A model generated the notes under the pieces. It was not told the origin of the DNA and did no database searches. It saw only the letters and a list, made by a program, of their open reading frames with translations. From Limnanthes douglasii subsp. nivea (lineage: Eukaryota; Streptophyta; Magnoliopsida; Brassicales; Limnanthaceae): DNA of 64,000 bases. The translations under genes were made by a program, and so were the position numbers. The stretch's first letter is position 1, and each line of letters begins with the position of its first letter. Below are positions 47,620 to 60,006 of this stretch, in pieces. The DNA lies in contig JAUPFV010000004.1 of NCBI GenBank assembly GCA_036936605.1, positions 141,032,973-141,096,972 of the forward strand, in the 5' to 3' direction.

Positions 47620-49260
47620 GGTAATGTCAAATACAAATTGCAAATCTTTTGTGTACACTTTTGTAATTCTCAAAACAGAAAGCATGATATATGAAAAAAT
47701 TATTATGTGAGTCATGAATCTTGTGATCTTTTAAAAACATGAGTTTTTACTCCAAAAAATAATAAAGTGTAAAAAAATGTTAAGAAACACGAATTATGAA
47801 TAAGTATTCATAATCGTGAATAATGATCTATATAACTATTAAATATGAATCACGGATCGTTATATTATGCAAGAAGTATAATAAGTAAGTGCAAACGTGA
47901 ATCATTATATAATGATAAACACAAATTATATATATAAATATTGTATGAAGAAACGCAAATCGCGAGTAACGTTGTTTTAAAAATTCTAATTATAAATTAC
48001 ATCATATAATATTAAACAAAAACTATTAATTTTCAAATATAATATACAACAATCACAACCAATCAAATATACATCAATTATGACCAATATATGTTTGTGT
48101 TTGTATCATCTATAAAAACATCAAACATATTTGCTCTTCTTATTGTTGCAATGTGTTCGTCGTAAGATTTTTTTTTCCATTTTCAATAAAAAAACTCTCT
48201 AGCATACTCACATAGTAGTACGTCATAATCAATTATTCTTGGTTATTATTATTGGATTTTCCTTGGGAATTTTAACTTTATTACATAAATTTTACGAATA
48301 AGATTACTTTTGCAAATGTATTTAATTTGCAAATAGTTTATTAAAAAAGTTATAAAACATGAATCATGATGTAATATGAACGTGAATAATGATGTAATTT
48401 TAAACGAGAATCACCATGCATAAGAATACTTAGTAATGAAACGTGTATGGTGATGTAATATGTCAAGTGAATCACAAGGTAATACTAACATGAACCATGA
48501 TGTATAAGAATATTGAGTTGTGAACACGAATGATGATGTAACCAGACTAGCCATTATGCAAGTGGAAATGTAGTTATAATGCATTTGTGAATATTGTTAT
48601 AATGCATTTGTGAATATTAGATTGCTTACAAATATTTATATTGTTCTTTTTTTGTCTTCTTTGTATTTTGATCTTACCATTAGAGGGTTATAGTTGTTGC
48701 TTATTTTTTTTCGAGGTTTGTTATCAATAATGACTAGTGGTTTGTTCTACTTTATGATGCTAAAGTATAAACTAGAAGATGGACATAACTATAATTCACA
48801 TTAAGCTTAAAATCAAAATCATCAATAATATACTTAACATATTTATCTTGTTGTATCAATGTCTACATTAAGGTTATGTTTTAGATTTTTTTGTATTCTA
48901 ATTGCCAATATATGTTGAAAATGTATAAAAATTGTTACTAGTTCATGTCCCGAAGTAATTATTGATTTACCAAGTCTTCTTAGTTGGTAATCGAAGTCAT
49001 GTGCAAGTATAACAAACTTTTTTTGTGAAAACATCCAGTTGATATAACTATTAATAACCTATGTAACATGTTTGTAAATATAAATTTACAACCGAAATGC
49101 AAAACACGAATAAAATAAAATATGAATCATAAATAAGATGAAATGCAAATTACGAATAAAGACATATTACAAATATGAATGATGTTAATTGTGAATCGTG
49201 AATCGCGAATGAAGTGACAATAACCAAATGCAAATGATATGCTAACCATAAAAACAATTC
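47620..49260 (+). repeat. Degenerate GCAAATTGCGAAT/GAATCATGAT arrays (right of MULE)
   Basis: Words of the type ATGCAAATTACGAATAA, AACATGAATCATGATGTAAT and TGTGAATATTGTTATAATGC are repeated in clusters. A TAATGCATTTGTGAATATTG unit is duplicated in tandem near 48575-48620. Confidence 0.55.
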
Positions 49261-50077
49261 ATTTTTTATTTGTGTTAAAAACAACATGCCAATTAGTTAA
49301 TTCCCCAATTTAAACCTTCTTTACCAATACGTTATTATGAAAACTATAAAAGCGACATTTTTTCATCGTAAAACTTCAAAATTGTAAAAACATTTTTTAA
49401 AACTAACCAACATACTCCCTCATTTAAAACTAAAAATGAACTTACTTACCTAACTTTAAGATGATATCGGAAAAAATATCGTAGTCGACAACACCGGTTT
49501 TTAAGTTTGAATTTCTCACGAATGTCCCAAAAGTGAACCGTTAACAACAAAATATGACCGAAAAAAATATATGATGTTTGGAAGATGAGTGTAAAAAATC
49601 TAAATACGATTTAGCTTCACGTCTAAAATTCGAAAAAAAAAACGATGGTAAAAATAATAATTAAAAAACACAAAAAAAAAAAAACTATTCCAAACGTTTA
49701 AAATATTTATTTATAATGGATATATATTTTAAATATAGATTATTATCCAAAAACCCATGGATTACTTATATTTTTTGGTGGTAATTAAGCTTAATTTTGA
49801 AAATCTATCCTAACGTACCCAAAAATTCATGATATAGAATAATAATAATATTTGTGTCAAAATACAAGCATTAAACTGGAAATAAACCGTCGTAACAGTT
49901 ACCGGTATAAATATAAAATACTGCTTGGAGATGCTTTTACCATTTAAGGATTGAATTCTAAACCATCTACGATCTATGTATACCGTCCGATTGAAAAGTA
50001 CAATCATCGACCTCACCTGTACATAATTTAATCACCTCCTCCTCTATTCTAGCTATTTTAATTTACAAACAACTAAA
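49261..50077. other. AT-rich spacer upstream of the RLP4-like gene
   Basis: No gene recognised; the right edge is the promoter region of the following gene. Confidence 0.5.
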
Positions 50078-50084
50078 TATAAAT
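50078..50084 (+). promoter_or_regulatory. TATA-like box of the RLP4-like gene
   Basis: TATAAAT lies 157 bases before the start codon, in AACTAAATATAAATCTC. A CT-rich leader follows. It is positioned as a core promoter but is unproven. Confidence 0.45.
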
Positions 50085-50234
50085 CTCTTAACTTACTCTG
50101 TTTACTCAAACGGCTCCGTGGTTTCTCACTAGACTTTCTCTCTCTAAGAAAAGCAACGAATGCGAATGTGAAAAGAGAAGGAATACGGGAGAGTAGAGAA
50201 TTTGCATCTACAGAACTATCCAGAAGCTTGAAAG

Positions 50235-53200
50235 ATGCTAAAGCTCGCTCTTTCATGGCTTCTCGTTTTCGGTCTAGTTATATCTTCTTCTTCAGCTCGT
50301 CAAGGTTAGCTTTCTAAATGGAGTTATACTTCTCTCTACGTCATTCGAAGTTTCATTAGCATGCTTGTTAGAAGTTCAAGTAGATACGGCTTTAGAGTGA
50401 AGTTCAGAAGCGTTTTAGTACTTGATTGATTGTAAATTGTTTAGTTAAGCGGATTAGCTTTCATACCTGCTTGATTTTCAGTGATATTGGAGTTTTCGAG
50501 CTCGGTTTGATTAATTGATGTATTGATGCTGTTATTTTGACGTCTATGCCCATAGGTGGTGAATCTTACCTTTGTTAGATGTATAAGTGTATAACCTACA
50601 ATTTGATCATGATGATTTAGCATTGTGATTCTTCTAGATTTAGATTGTCTATGTTGGCTACTTTGTTAAATTTTTGTAAATATAGAAAAAGACTTGTGAG
50701 ATTTCTATCCATTTTATGCTCTGAGCGTATTAGATTTGTTGTCTTGTACAGCTCCTTTTGCTCTGCGTATAAGCTGTGGGGCTCGGGTGAATGTGCGCAC
50801 ACCTCCGACTTACACGCTATGGTATAAAGATTTTGCGTATTCAGGGGGAATTCCTACCAATGCGTCGCATCCGAGTCGTATAACTCCTCCGTTGTCAACT
50901 TTACGCTATTTCCCTCATTCTGAAGGTCCTAATAACTGCTACGATATAAAAAGGGTGCCAAAGGGACACTACTCAGTTAGGATATTCTTTGGATTAGTTG
51001 CGCAGCCTAATTTTGATAAGGAACCACTGTTTGACATATCTATTGAAGGAACTCTAATCTATTCTCTTAAATCGGGTTGGAGTAAGCATGATGACCAAGT
51101 ATTTAGTGATGCGCTTGTTTTTCTTCTGGGTGGCACTGCGTCTATCTGTTTTCATAGTACCGGGCATGGGGATCCAGCAGTACTTTCCATTGAAATTCTC
51201 CAAGTGGATGATAGAGCGTACTATTTCGGTCCAGAGTGGGGCCATGGTCTGATCCTTAGAACAGCCACTAGATTGACTCTTGGTACTGGGAAGCCAAAAT
51301 TTGATGTAGATTATAGTGGGGATCACTGGGGAGGTGATAGATACTGGGATCCTTTAAAGACATTTGGTCATAATGCTGATTCTTCTAGATCTACTGAAAA
51401 TAGCATTAAGCAGGCCTCAAATGGACCAAACTTTTATCCAGAAGCACTTTATCAATCAGCCCTGATCAGCACTGATGGTCAACCGAATTTAGTCTATACT
51501 ATGGATGTTGATCCGAATAAAAACTATTCAGTGTGGTTACACTTTGCAGAGATCGATGCTACGATTAGAACAGTAGGGCAAAGGGTCTTTGATATCCTGA
51601 TTAATGGTGACACTGTTTTTAGAAATGTAGATGTGATAGAAATGAGTGGAAAACGTTATACAGCACTTGTACTTAATACAACTGTTCCAATCGATGGGAG
51701 ACTTTTGACAATAACATTGCAGCCAAAGAAAGGCCATCATGCCATACTGAATGCTATTGAAGTCTTTGAGCTTATTACCGCTGAGTTCAAAACCTTAACG
51801 GATGAAGGTAGAATACTATTTTTTTTGGTAACACTTCTGTCTTGTTTTCTACACATATCTAGAACTATACTGAATAGATCAGAGATGCATGCAGACCAAT
51901 GTTTAAAACTTACAAATAGTTCTTAATTGAAGGAATAAACGCCCTTCATATCCTGCCTAACAGATTTGCTGAAACCTTGCAGGTTATTATTTTTTAGCAT
52001 AAATCTTCTTTTCACTACATCTTTTTAAATTTGAGAATCACCAAATTATTCGGCAAATTATAGTTGGCTGGAAGGGGATGAGCATTATTCCATGCGTTTG
52101 CTAATCTATACTGTTCATTCCTCTATTAGGGATAATTTATCGACACAAACTTTAATGATTGTTGGATGCAATACCTAGGTGATGTTGACATTTGTTTGGA
52201 AATTAATGTGTGTAGATGTATCCAAGATGGTAGCTGTATATTGAACTTTTCAAAGTATAAATATTTGGGGATACATCTACACCAATAATCTTTCAAATCA
52301 AAAGTCTATATAGCCTGGTGCTTCTAACTGGTTTCATTGTTGCTCTGTTTCGTAAATAAGTTGACAGCCTACTTTTCTTTGTAACTATTTCAACTTGTGT
52401 GTTTTAACTTTCCATCCTTGATTCTCTCAGTTAGGGCATTACAGAAATTGAAGAGGGGTTTAGGGCTTCCTCTTAGGTTCGGATGGAACGGTGATCCCTG
52501 TGTTCCCCAACAACATCCATGGAGTGGAGCAGATTGTCAGTTTGACAAATCAAGCAGCAAATGGTTCATCGATGGACTGTATATTCTCCATCTCTATGCT
52601 TATAAATATCTTGACTTGATATTCATTAAAATTAAAAATTCTGAAGTCAGAATTTTGTTCGCTCATGTCATGCCAACTTTTCTATATTATATTTCTGTTT
52701 TCTTATGTGATTATCGGCTGAAATAGCAGTAAAGCTTCTACGGTTGTCAGAACAATAACTCAACCAGCCTGTTATTATTACTCAAAATATAATGGATGGC
52801 CGCTACTTAAAATCACATTTTCGAGTGGAATGTGGAATGAATGCACTAGCCTCTCATTGTTTGTCCGGTCCCTAAAGACCATTCGCTTCTAGATGTTGAG
52901 AATATTTTGTGCTTTTCATGTATCTGAATGCGTACTCTGCTGCTACTGATTTCAATTTAACCCAACTGTAAGTGAGGCTTGCCTCCTTCTGCAGATTCAT
53001 CTTTCCATTATCACGTGATCAATCTGAGATCAAGTAACCATGCAAGTTTGTTTATTCCAACTCTGACTTTTGATCCACATACTTTATTTTAGCAATTAAG
53101 ATGAACTATCATAACTTTTGAAATATGTAAGATTGCATATTTTCTTTTATGATGCTGTCAGTCAAGACTTTCATATTTGTCCAGCTGGCATCAATCCTAT

Positions 53201-55419
53201 ATAGGTATAAGAATTCTTCAACTTGCTTGAGTATTCTTTAAAGATTCATAGGCAATATACTTGTTCATAATATTATTTCCTGTAATAACGAACAAGCCAA
53301 CGTGGTTAAATCAAATTTCATATCACAGTCTCCTGTTATACCTTGTTAGTTTTGCTTTCTGAAAATTACATTTCGAAAACAAGGTCACTCACTCATAACC
53401 TTGTAAAATGTATAAGATGCCATCCTGTTCTAGCAATATGCTTTAAAGTCTGGTTTTACTGCAATAACAGTTGTGCATGGCGTGACTTTACTCCTGCCCT
53501 TTCACTGCTATTATTTCCTGTTTGCTGTTTATCATGTCTAAAAACAATCACATGGTGATGGAAACTCGTGCATACGAAAGATGTAACATACTGAAGTCTT
53601 TTATATGAACTACCTTTTTTGTGTATCTTTCCACCTATGCTTTGTCATAATTGAAGTTATTTATGTCAACTCTCTAAACAGCGGTCTTGACAACCAAGGT
53701 TTGAAGGGTTTCTTGCCAAATGACGTGTCAAAACTACGCCATCTGCAGAGCATGTAAGATAGTAAATATTACTTAACTCCAACAACCTAGACTTTATGAA
53801 TATAGTAAAATCTTACTCTTCTTGTTCATATCATTTCTACCCTGATGCGGTCAGATTGGTCGTGGGTGTTCTCTGGTACGATAGAACATCTGTAGTGACC
53901 TGAGAACAACTCCCTCTCGCTAAGCCTAACTCATATATCTCATTATTTTATTATGCACCTGTAGAAATTTGAGTGAAAACAGCATTCATGGGCCTATTCC
54001 GTCAGGACTTGGAGAAATCACTAAAGTAGAAGTTTTGTAAGTGCAAAGTTCTGTGAATATTTTGTTTATGCAAAGCATGTACCATTTCCCCCCACAACTA
54101 AATCAACTAGACTTTTGACTTCAGCTGCTGTATGTATCGTGTAAAACATGTGATATTCTTGCAGAGACTTCTCCTACAATTTTTTCAATGGATCCATTCC
54201 TGAAAGCCTTGGCAAGTTAACTGCATTGCGTATTTTGTAAGCCCTTTCGAGCAGTTGATTGCCACATTTAAACCAAGTCAGTTGGAAATGTACTTACGAA
54301 TGAACACTAATGTAAGTTGTCGTATGCAGGAATCTCAACGGTAACTCTCTATCTGGGAGAGTCCCGGATGCTCTTGGAGGGAGACTTTTGCATAGAACAA
54401 GTTCCAAGTATGTTTGCATAAGCATACCACAATAGTGTAGTGAGCTTCAAACAGTTTTTTTATTAGTATATAACAGAGTGAGCATCTAGATTCTTGATTG
54501 AAGACTTGCCCAGAATATTAAATCCAAGTGTTTAACCAAGATAAAGACTTTGATTAAAGATTTATCCAAAATTTTGTCGTAAAATATATCAGCATATATA
54601 TCAGAGTGAGCCTCTTGAGTCTTGTAGTTGAACCCTACATCTGACATAGTCAGATTAGCTTTTGGAACTTTCCTTGTCCATGCATGACACTGGCATGGTA
54701 GTTTTTGTTTATATAATTATTAACAGTCTGCGTATCTCTAAAGTTTCAAAGATAATGCGGGCCTATGTGGTATACCTGGACTACCACACTGGCATGGTAG
54801 TTTTTGTTTATATAATTATTAACAGTCTGCGTATCTCTAAAGTTTCACAGATAATGCGGGCCTATGTGGTATACCTGGACTACCATCATGCAGACCCCAC
54901 GTTCCGTTCGGTGTTAAAGCTGGTATCACAATTGGTTTATTTGCGACCTTCCTACTGATTCTTATGTGCTCAATTTGTTGGTGGAAAAGGCGGAAAAACA
55001 TTCTACGAACGCAGAAGATTACAGGTAATCATGCACCTGATTATACTTGATCTCAATTGATATTAAATCGTTTGGCTTAGTATATATGTTACTGCATCCG
55101 TCAAAGCAAACAAACAACTTACCCAACAAAATAGAGATGCAAATGCTAAGGCATATTCTCTCATCCAGTCTCTTGTCTTTTGACATGACGTTGCTATCTA
55201 AATGTACACAAAATAAAGATCTAATACCAATTGAAGGCATAATTCAGAGGCATCTAATTATGTCAACTTAGTATCTTCCCTTCTTATTCCTGTACAGGTA
55301 GAGGTGCTTCGTATGCAAAATCAAGAACCAGCTCATCTAATGATCTCCAATTGGCAAGACATAATAGCCTTGCCAATGCTCGCACTGCAGCTGAAAATGG
55401 ACCTAGCCTATTATTGTGA
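50235..55419 (+). CDS. Malectin-like/LRR membrane protein, RLP4-like (9 exons, 623 aa)
   Basis: Exons: 50235-50304, 50752-51807, 52431-52578, 53682-53753, 53965-54036, 54165-54236, 54330-54407, 54843-55024 and 55298-55419, all with GT-AG introns; the coding length is 1872 nt. The protein has a signal peptide (1-22), a malectin-like ectodomain (about 25-375: RISCGARVNVRTPPTYTLWY, GHYSVRIFFGL, HWGGDRYWDP, YSVWLHFAEID), the WNGDPCVP linker, about four LRRs (425-522) coded mostly by 72-nt exons, a NAGLCGIPGLPSC cap, one membrane helix (about 549-568) and a short basic tail ending NGPSLLL. There is no kinase. Layout and motifs fit Arabidopsis RLP4 and its relatives, cell-surface proteins of the malectin-like/LRR group. 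The frame is intact; a 99-bp duplication surrounds the exon 8 acceptor. Confidence 0.93.
54688..54885 (+). repeat. 99-bp tandem duplication spanning an intron-exon border
   Basis: Copy 1 is 54688-54786 and copy 2 is 54787-54885. By eye they differ at one base (TTTCAAAG against TTTCACAG). Each holds the intron end, the acceptor CTCTAAAG and the first 43 exon bases. The normal frame uses the acceptor of copy 2. Confidence 0.95.
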
Positions 55420-57740
55420 AAACCAAAGGTTACATTTACACGAATGGTATACATTCGTACTTTGTTCGTCTTCTATTCATGTTTCACAATCATAATTTTT
55501 GCAACTACTTATTACTCTTCCTAAATCTGCAGTTCTGCATAATACTCGCACATTATTCTTGTTCGTTGAAGCTGGAATAGCTACTCGTATCATTCATCAG
55601 AACACAAGCATTCCCGCATTCCTTTTTGGCTTAGGACCCGAAGGTAAAAACACCTTGTAAATGTGTTAAGGAACATCTTTCGTACAACGGAAGGCTGTAA
55701 TTTCATTCGTCAATATAGTAGTTGATATGTTATGCCCTTGCTTCATTCTTATGTAATTCTTTATCGAGCTTAGAAGGGAAGTGTATTCATCACAATTCAT
55801 TGAACAAGGTAGAGCCTAACTGTCGGTCTAGTTCTCGCGATGTTTGGGCTTAATTCTTAGTCTCTTCTTATTCATCATCGAGTTTTGATGATGTCTCTTA
55901 TTAACAAGAAAAAAAAAACTGTCATTCTACTTGTTTAGTATTGGTTTCATAAAAGAAACAATTATAAGCATTTTCTTAGAGGGAGAAAGATGTTTGTAAA
56001 ACATGAAAAAATAAATCAGTAAAACTTGTAGTTCCACATATTTTAAAAGTTTATGGCCATTAATAATCACCTAGAGTAGAGGGTAGAGGAAAAGAAAGAG
56101 ACGTGACAATGTGTTGAACCGTCTAGAATAATCATATCATAGCTTTTGTTTGTTTGCAGATGGAATCTGGATTCAGATTTTTGTACAAACTCGGATCATA
56201 ATGGTAACACTGCTAAAGATGGTTACAACTTACAAGCATAAACGCCCATATCTTTTCTTGTCGTATAGAGTCCCCCCTATGCTATCTTGATATAACCTGT
56301 CTTCGGTAGTAAATAGGAGTAGTACTGTACACAGATTGAAAATCCGCATCCCCAAAAAGTAAAACATCAAAATATATGGTTAATTCTTTTTAACCTAAAG
56401 TATTGTGAGTACCGAGTAAGTTGTACATATATTCTCAAAGTGTTACTAATTTCTTTTGACCTGAGTATTACTAATTTCTTTTGACCTGAGTATTATGCGG
56501 ACTGAGCAGGTTTGATTCAAGTAGAATCAGGTATTTATCTGATTATATTAAATAAGCATATATGAATAGTAATAAAATATATCGATCTTTTTTAAGGATT
56601 AAAAATTAAAATTATTTCGGTTGAAAAGTCGATAAGCTCAGGAATATTTAACTAATAAAATAGTAGTATTCGAATAATAGTAGTACTATTATTAGTTCAA
56701 TGTTTGCGTTTCATGAGTTGATCCATGGATCGTATTGGGTTCAAAGGATCAGTGACACACGTGCAGATGATGCAATAATTAAAGAAAGAAAATAGAAAAG
56801 TAAGTACATTCACGTGATCATGTGTCAGTCCACCTGCAGGTAGGTGCAGCCATTCTCATTTCTCACACACCATTTGTTTTTTACATTTACCCATCAATAG
56901 TTTTTTATTTAAGAGTTTGCAAATAATCAATCTTTAATTTGATCGGTAACTTTTCTTAAATTATCCAATTATATTTACTACTATTCCTTACCTTAGAGAC
57001 AAATTACTAAGGGAGTATTTATAATTGGAGTGATTTAGATTTGACAAGAAGTAGAAGGAACATGGGTTTTTGAAATGGGTTTGGTTGTATGGAATTTTGA
57101 AATGGAGGGAGAGAGAAAAGGGAGTCAAACACGCAAAAGTGAAAGGGTAGTGGTGTCTCCTGCAACTGAGACAGATCTTACGTACTCACCACGTGGGATC
57201 TCTGCCCATTTCCTCGACTCATTTCCCGACACGCCAACCGAAACAGCTATCACATTCATTTTCAATACATTATCCTTCTTTTTCCAATTCATTTCGCAAA
57301 TGGACTACTAATGTCTTTCGTCCCATAAAATAATTAAATATTATATATATTATTTAAAAATTATTTATAAACATCAAAGAAGGTAATTTTTTTTTTGTTT
57401 TTTTAAAAACTAAAAATAACAATCTAATGGATAAAAAATAAAAAAATTATATTAAGTTTTATATACAATGGAAAAAATTTATTTTTTAAAACCACTTAAA
57501 TAAAAAAATGATTTAATAAAATTAATTAGTTAAAAAAATTGAAACTTAAACTGAATATCTAATTTTAAAAAAATAAAATTTAAAATCTGAATTTAAAATT
57601 ATACTGTTTTGATTTAAAAAATTGAAAGAACAACACTTAATTCAAAATTGATATTTTAAAATATTAAAAACTTGTTTATATAATTTTATTTAAAATTTAA
57701 AAGTAACTTTTAAAATATAAAATTAATAAATGTTATTTAA
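55420..57740. other. 3' region of the RLP4-like gene and spacer
   Basis: The first few hundred bases are presumably 3' UTR; no strong AATAAA could be assigned. A 78-codon frame at 57075-57311 has no recognisable domain. The remainder is AT-rich. Confidence 0.5.
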
Positions 57741-57757
57741 TAGTTATAAATTACTTT
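57741..57757. repeat. Target-site duplication of the LINE (left)
   Basis: TAGTTATAAATTACTTT, identical to 60220-60236. Confidence 0.93.
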
Positions 57758-58064
57758 TTTTTCTTTTTTTTTTTTTTTTTTCAAAAAGAGATTTTTATAT
57801 TAACTAATATGGACAGAATACAAGAGCCCAAAGTAAATTGTATCTTGGGTTTAATATACGTAACAAAGGCCCAATACTAGGCTAAGTTGAATCAGGACCA
57901 ATCACAATGCCTAATTCAACAAGAAACCCTAATTATTCTGTCACTTTGTCTTCTCTCTTTCGCAAGCCCTAAATCCCCAATTCTTGACTTTATTCGCCAT
58001 AGCCAAAAACTCCGATTATCTACCACCACTCTAACCCACCGAACCAAAGCTTTCTCAACCAAGG

Positions 58065-58709
58065 TCAATATAATGCTCTTCTCTCTGCTTGAAATGGAGT
58101 CAGTTTTCCAAAAAGATAGCCAGCACCCTCAACGAAGTTGCCTTCACTGTCTCGAACTATAATCCCGCCGGACGCCTCACCGGAGAAACAAGATGCACCA
58201 TCGACATTAATCTTCAGTCTTCCCGATTCAGGTGGCCTCCACTCCAGGTAATGTATCCTCTTCTTACAGCTAGAATAGGCACCAATTTCGATTCCTGGAC
58301 ATCTTGTGGTATTGCAATCACCAGCTAAAATCCAAGGATCTTCACAGGTGATGTTACTAATTTGACTCCAGAGCACTTTCCTGTGTAGTCTAGAGTTTTT
58401 TGCATATATAGAGGTAAAACAACCAGTAAATTCAGCATGATGAATCTTAACATGTAAAAATTGATCCATATCTTCTATAACTGAAACATTCACTTCATTA
58501 GACCAAAGCATCCATATCTTATTAGATATGTTTGCTACACAATGATCAAAGCCAATTCTTTTAGTAACCTGCTCCATTTTGTCAGTCCAAGCTATTGGTT
58601 CCTGTATTGCAACAAACTTGAGTTTCTCATGCTTTATTAAAAACTTAAGCCTAGCCACTGTAGGATTATTATTCACTCCCCTTGCATTCCAGCTTAGGAA
58701 TTTAATCAT
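58065..58709 (-). CDS. LINE ORF2 remnant: endonuclease fused in frame to RNase H (214 aa)
   Basis: Residues 1-135 are an AP-type endonuclease start: FLSWNARGV with Asn8, FVAIQEP with Glu37, and LAGDCN with Asp131 where GDFN is usual. From about residue 158 the frame continues as RNase H: GRLKINVDGASCFSGEASGG with Asp170, IIVRDSEGNF, and LTPFQAERRALY with Glu209. The usual 800 or more residues of RT and zf-RVT between them are gone, yet the frame is open across the join, somewhere in residues 134-158. The endonuclease lacks its C-terminal His motif and RNase H is cut short, so catalysis is doubtful. Confidence 0.88.
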   Translation of the reverse strand: MIKFLSWNARGVNNNPTVARLKFLIKHEKLKFVAIQEPIAWTDKMEQVTKRIGFDHCVANISNKIWMLWSNEVNVSVIEDMDQFLHVKIHHAEFTGCFTSIYAKNSRLHRKVLWSQISNITCEDPWILAGDCNTTRCPGIEIGAYSSCKKRIHYLEWRPPESGRLKINVDGASCFSGEASGGIIVRDSEGNFVEGAGYLFGKLTPFQAERRALY

Positions 58710-60006
58710 TATCAGATTTTGAGTCTTTTAGAACCTTTCCTCTCTTTCTAAGAGAGCTTATAGACAACCTTTTAGAGCTACTACTTCTGTTAGCAGATTT
58801 TATCTTACGTAAAATAACAGCTTCAAACTCTTGATCAGGTACATTTGAGCTAGTTTTTGGCGATGGATTGTAGCTGCCTGATCTGCCAGCTTGAGGGGAG
58901 ACCTGATTATTGCAGTTCTCTTCATCTTCAAGATGCTGTAGAGCACTGATGATATCAGGTACATCAGAGGAACTCACTCTTACAGGACTAACCACATTTG
59001 TAGGCGGGCAAGATACAGAATTTCTATCTTTCTTAGTGATTATTGACTTCAACTTTCTTCTGTAAACATGTGTGAATGTCTCAACCTTTGTAGGCCTAGA
59101 AACCGTGTCAGTATCTTCTTTTTTCTGTAACAAATCATGTGAAACGCAGTTTCCTTCAATCTCATCACAATTTCGTTTTATATTATCTTCCACTCTTTCT
59201 TTTACCTTTTCTTTCACAGTACTGGAAATCATTACAGTGTTCTTTTTACATTTATCAGGCTCATGCCCAATATGATGACAAGAATTGCAGTAAACTGGTG
59301 CATTTTTATAACTTACGTTAATATTATACACTTCTCCATCACCGAAATCTATCTTCAACTTTCTCTTTAGTTGAATAGAAACATCAACTTCAACCAGGGC
59401 AAAACACGCATTCCAGTTTGCCCTGTTAACTTCAGGGATAACAACTTGATGCACAAACCCAAGAGATGAAGCCATCTCGTTAATCACTGCACTATTATAC
59501 ATAAATTCCTGAACTTTTTCAAATCTAACCCATAATAACGCAATAGGACACTCGTAGTTTCTTGAACTGTATGGACACCATTTAATCACACGCAACAATT
59601 TACCCTCAACTTTCCAAAACCTATTCACCCAAAGCCTTCCAGCATCAGCCAATAACGTAAACTCGACCTGAATTTGTCTTGAGTCTATAGTCACATAAGA
59701 AAAGGCACCCTTGAACTTAAAGGAATCAAGAAATGCTTGAAAAGATTGGCGCTTAGGAATTCCATCATTGAATTTGCACACTAGAGTGGTTCTTGATTTA
59801 GAACATAGAGTATTCTTTACACTTCTTTCAAAACTAACAACATTGTGTTCTTCATGCTTCTTTACTACCGATTTGAACACTTGATCCACAACCGGCTCAA
59901 CAACAACGTCGGAGTATCGCTTTTCCATTGTGACTTTGTTCGAAACAACCACCGGAGTCTTGCTATTCAGTGGTGGGAATTCATCACCATTCTTATCGAA
60001 GTTCAT
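58702..60006 (-). CDS. LINE ORF1 protein (434 aa, RNA-binding, CCHC_4 knuckle)
   Basis: The frame is intact from ATG at 60006 to TAA. Residues about 75-160 fit the DUF4283 region of plant LINE ORF1 proteins (FQAFLDSFKFKG, AGRLWVNRFWKVEGKLLRVI, PIALLWVRF). The zinc knuckle YCNSCHHIGHEPDKCKK has C240, C243, H248 and C253 in the C-x2-C-x4-H-x4-C spacing. The C-terminal 180 residues are Ser/Lys-rich and low-complexity. Such proteins bind element RNA. The stop overlaps the start of ORF2 within ATGATTAA, an arrangement that suggests coupled translation. Confidence 0.88.
   Translation of the reverse strand: MNFDKNGDEFPPLNSKTPVVVSNKVTMEKRYSDVVVEPVVDQVFKSVVKKHEEHNVVSFERSVKNTLCSKSRTTLVCKFNDGIPKRQSFQAFLDSFKFKGAFSYVTIDSRQIQVEFTLLADAGRLWVNRFWKVEGKLLRVIKWCPYSSRNYECPIALLWVRFEKVQEFMYNSAVINEMASSLGFVHQVVIPEVNRANWNACFALVEVDVSIQLKRKLKIDFGDGEVYNINVSYKNAPVYCNSCHHIGHEPDKCKKNTVMISSTVKEKVKERVEDNIKRNCDEIEGNCVSHDLLQKKEDTDTVSRPTKVETFTHVYRRKLKSIITKKDRNSVSCPPTNVVSPVRVSSSDVPDIISALQHLEDEENCNNQVSPQAGRSGSYNPSPKTSSNVPDQEFEAVILRKIKSANRSSSSKRLSISSLRKRGKVLKDSKSDND

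Noticed and set aside
56158..56240. Possible extra 3' exon after TTTGTTTGCAG reading WNLDSDFCTNSDHNGN
   Set aside because: The RLP4-like frame already ends properly at 55419, and no donor was found that would join this piece in frame.
57075..57311. 78-codon frame starting MGLVVWNFEMEG
   Set aside because: No domain, low-complexity end and no sign of splicing signals or conservation; length is within chance.
57887..58162. Plus-strand 91-codon frame starting MNQDQSQC
   Set aside because: Overlaps the RNase H end and 3' region of the minus-strand LINE, which explains the sequence.
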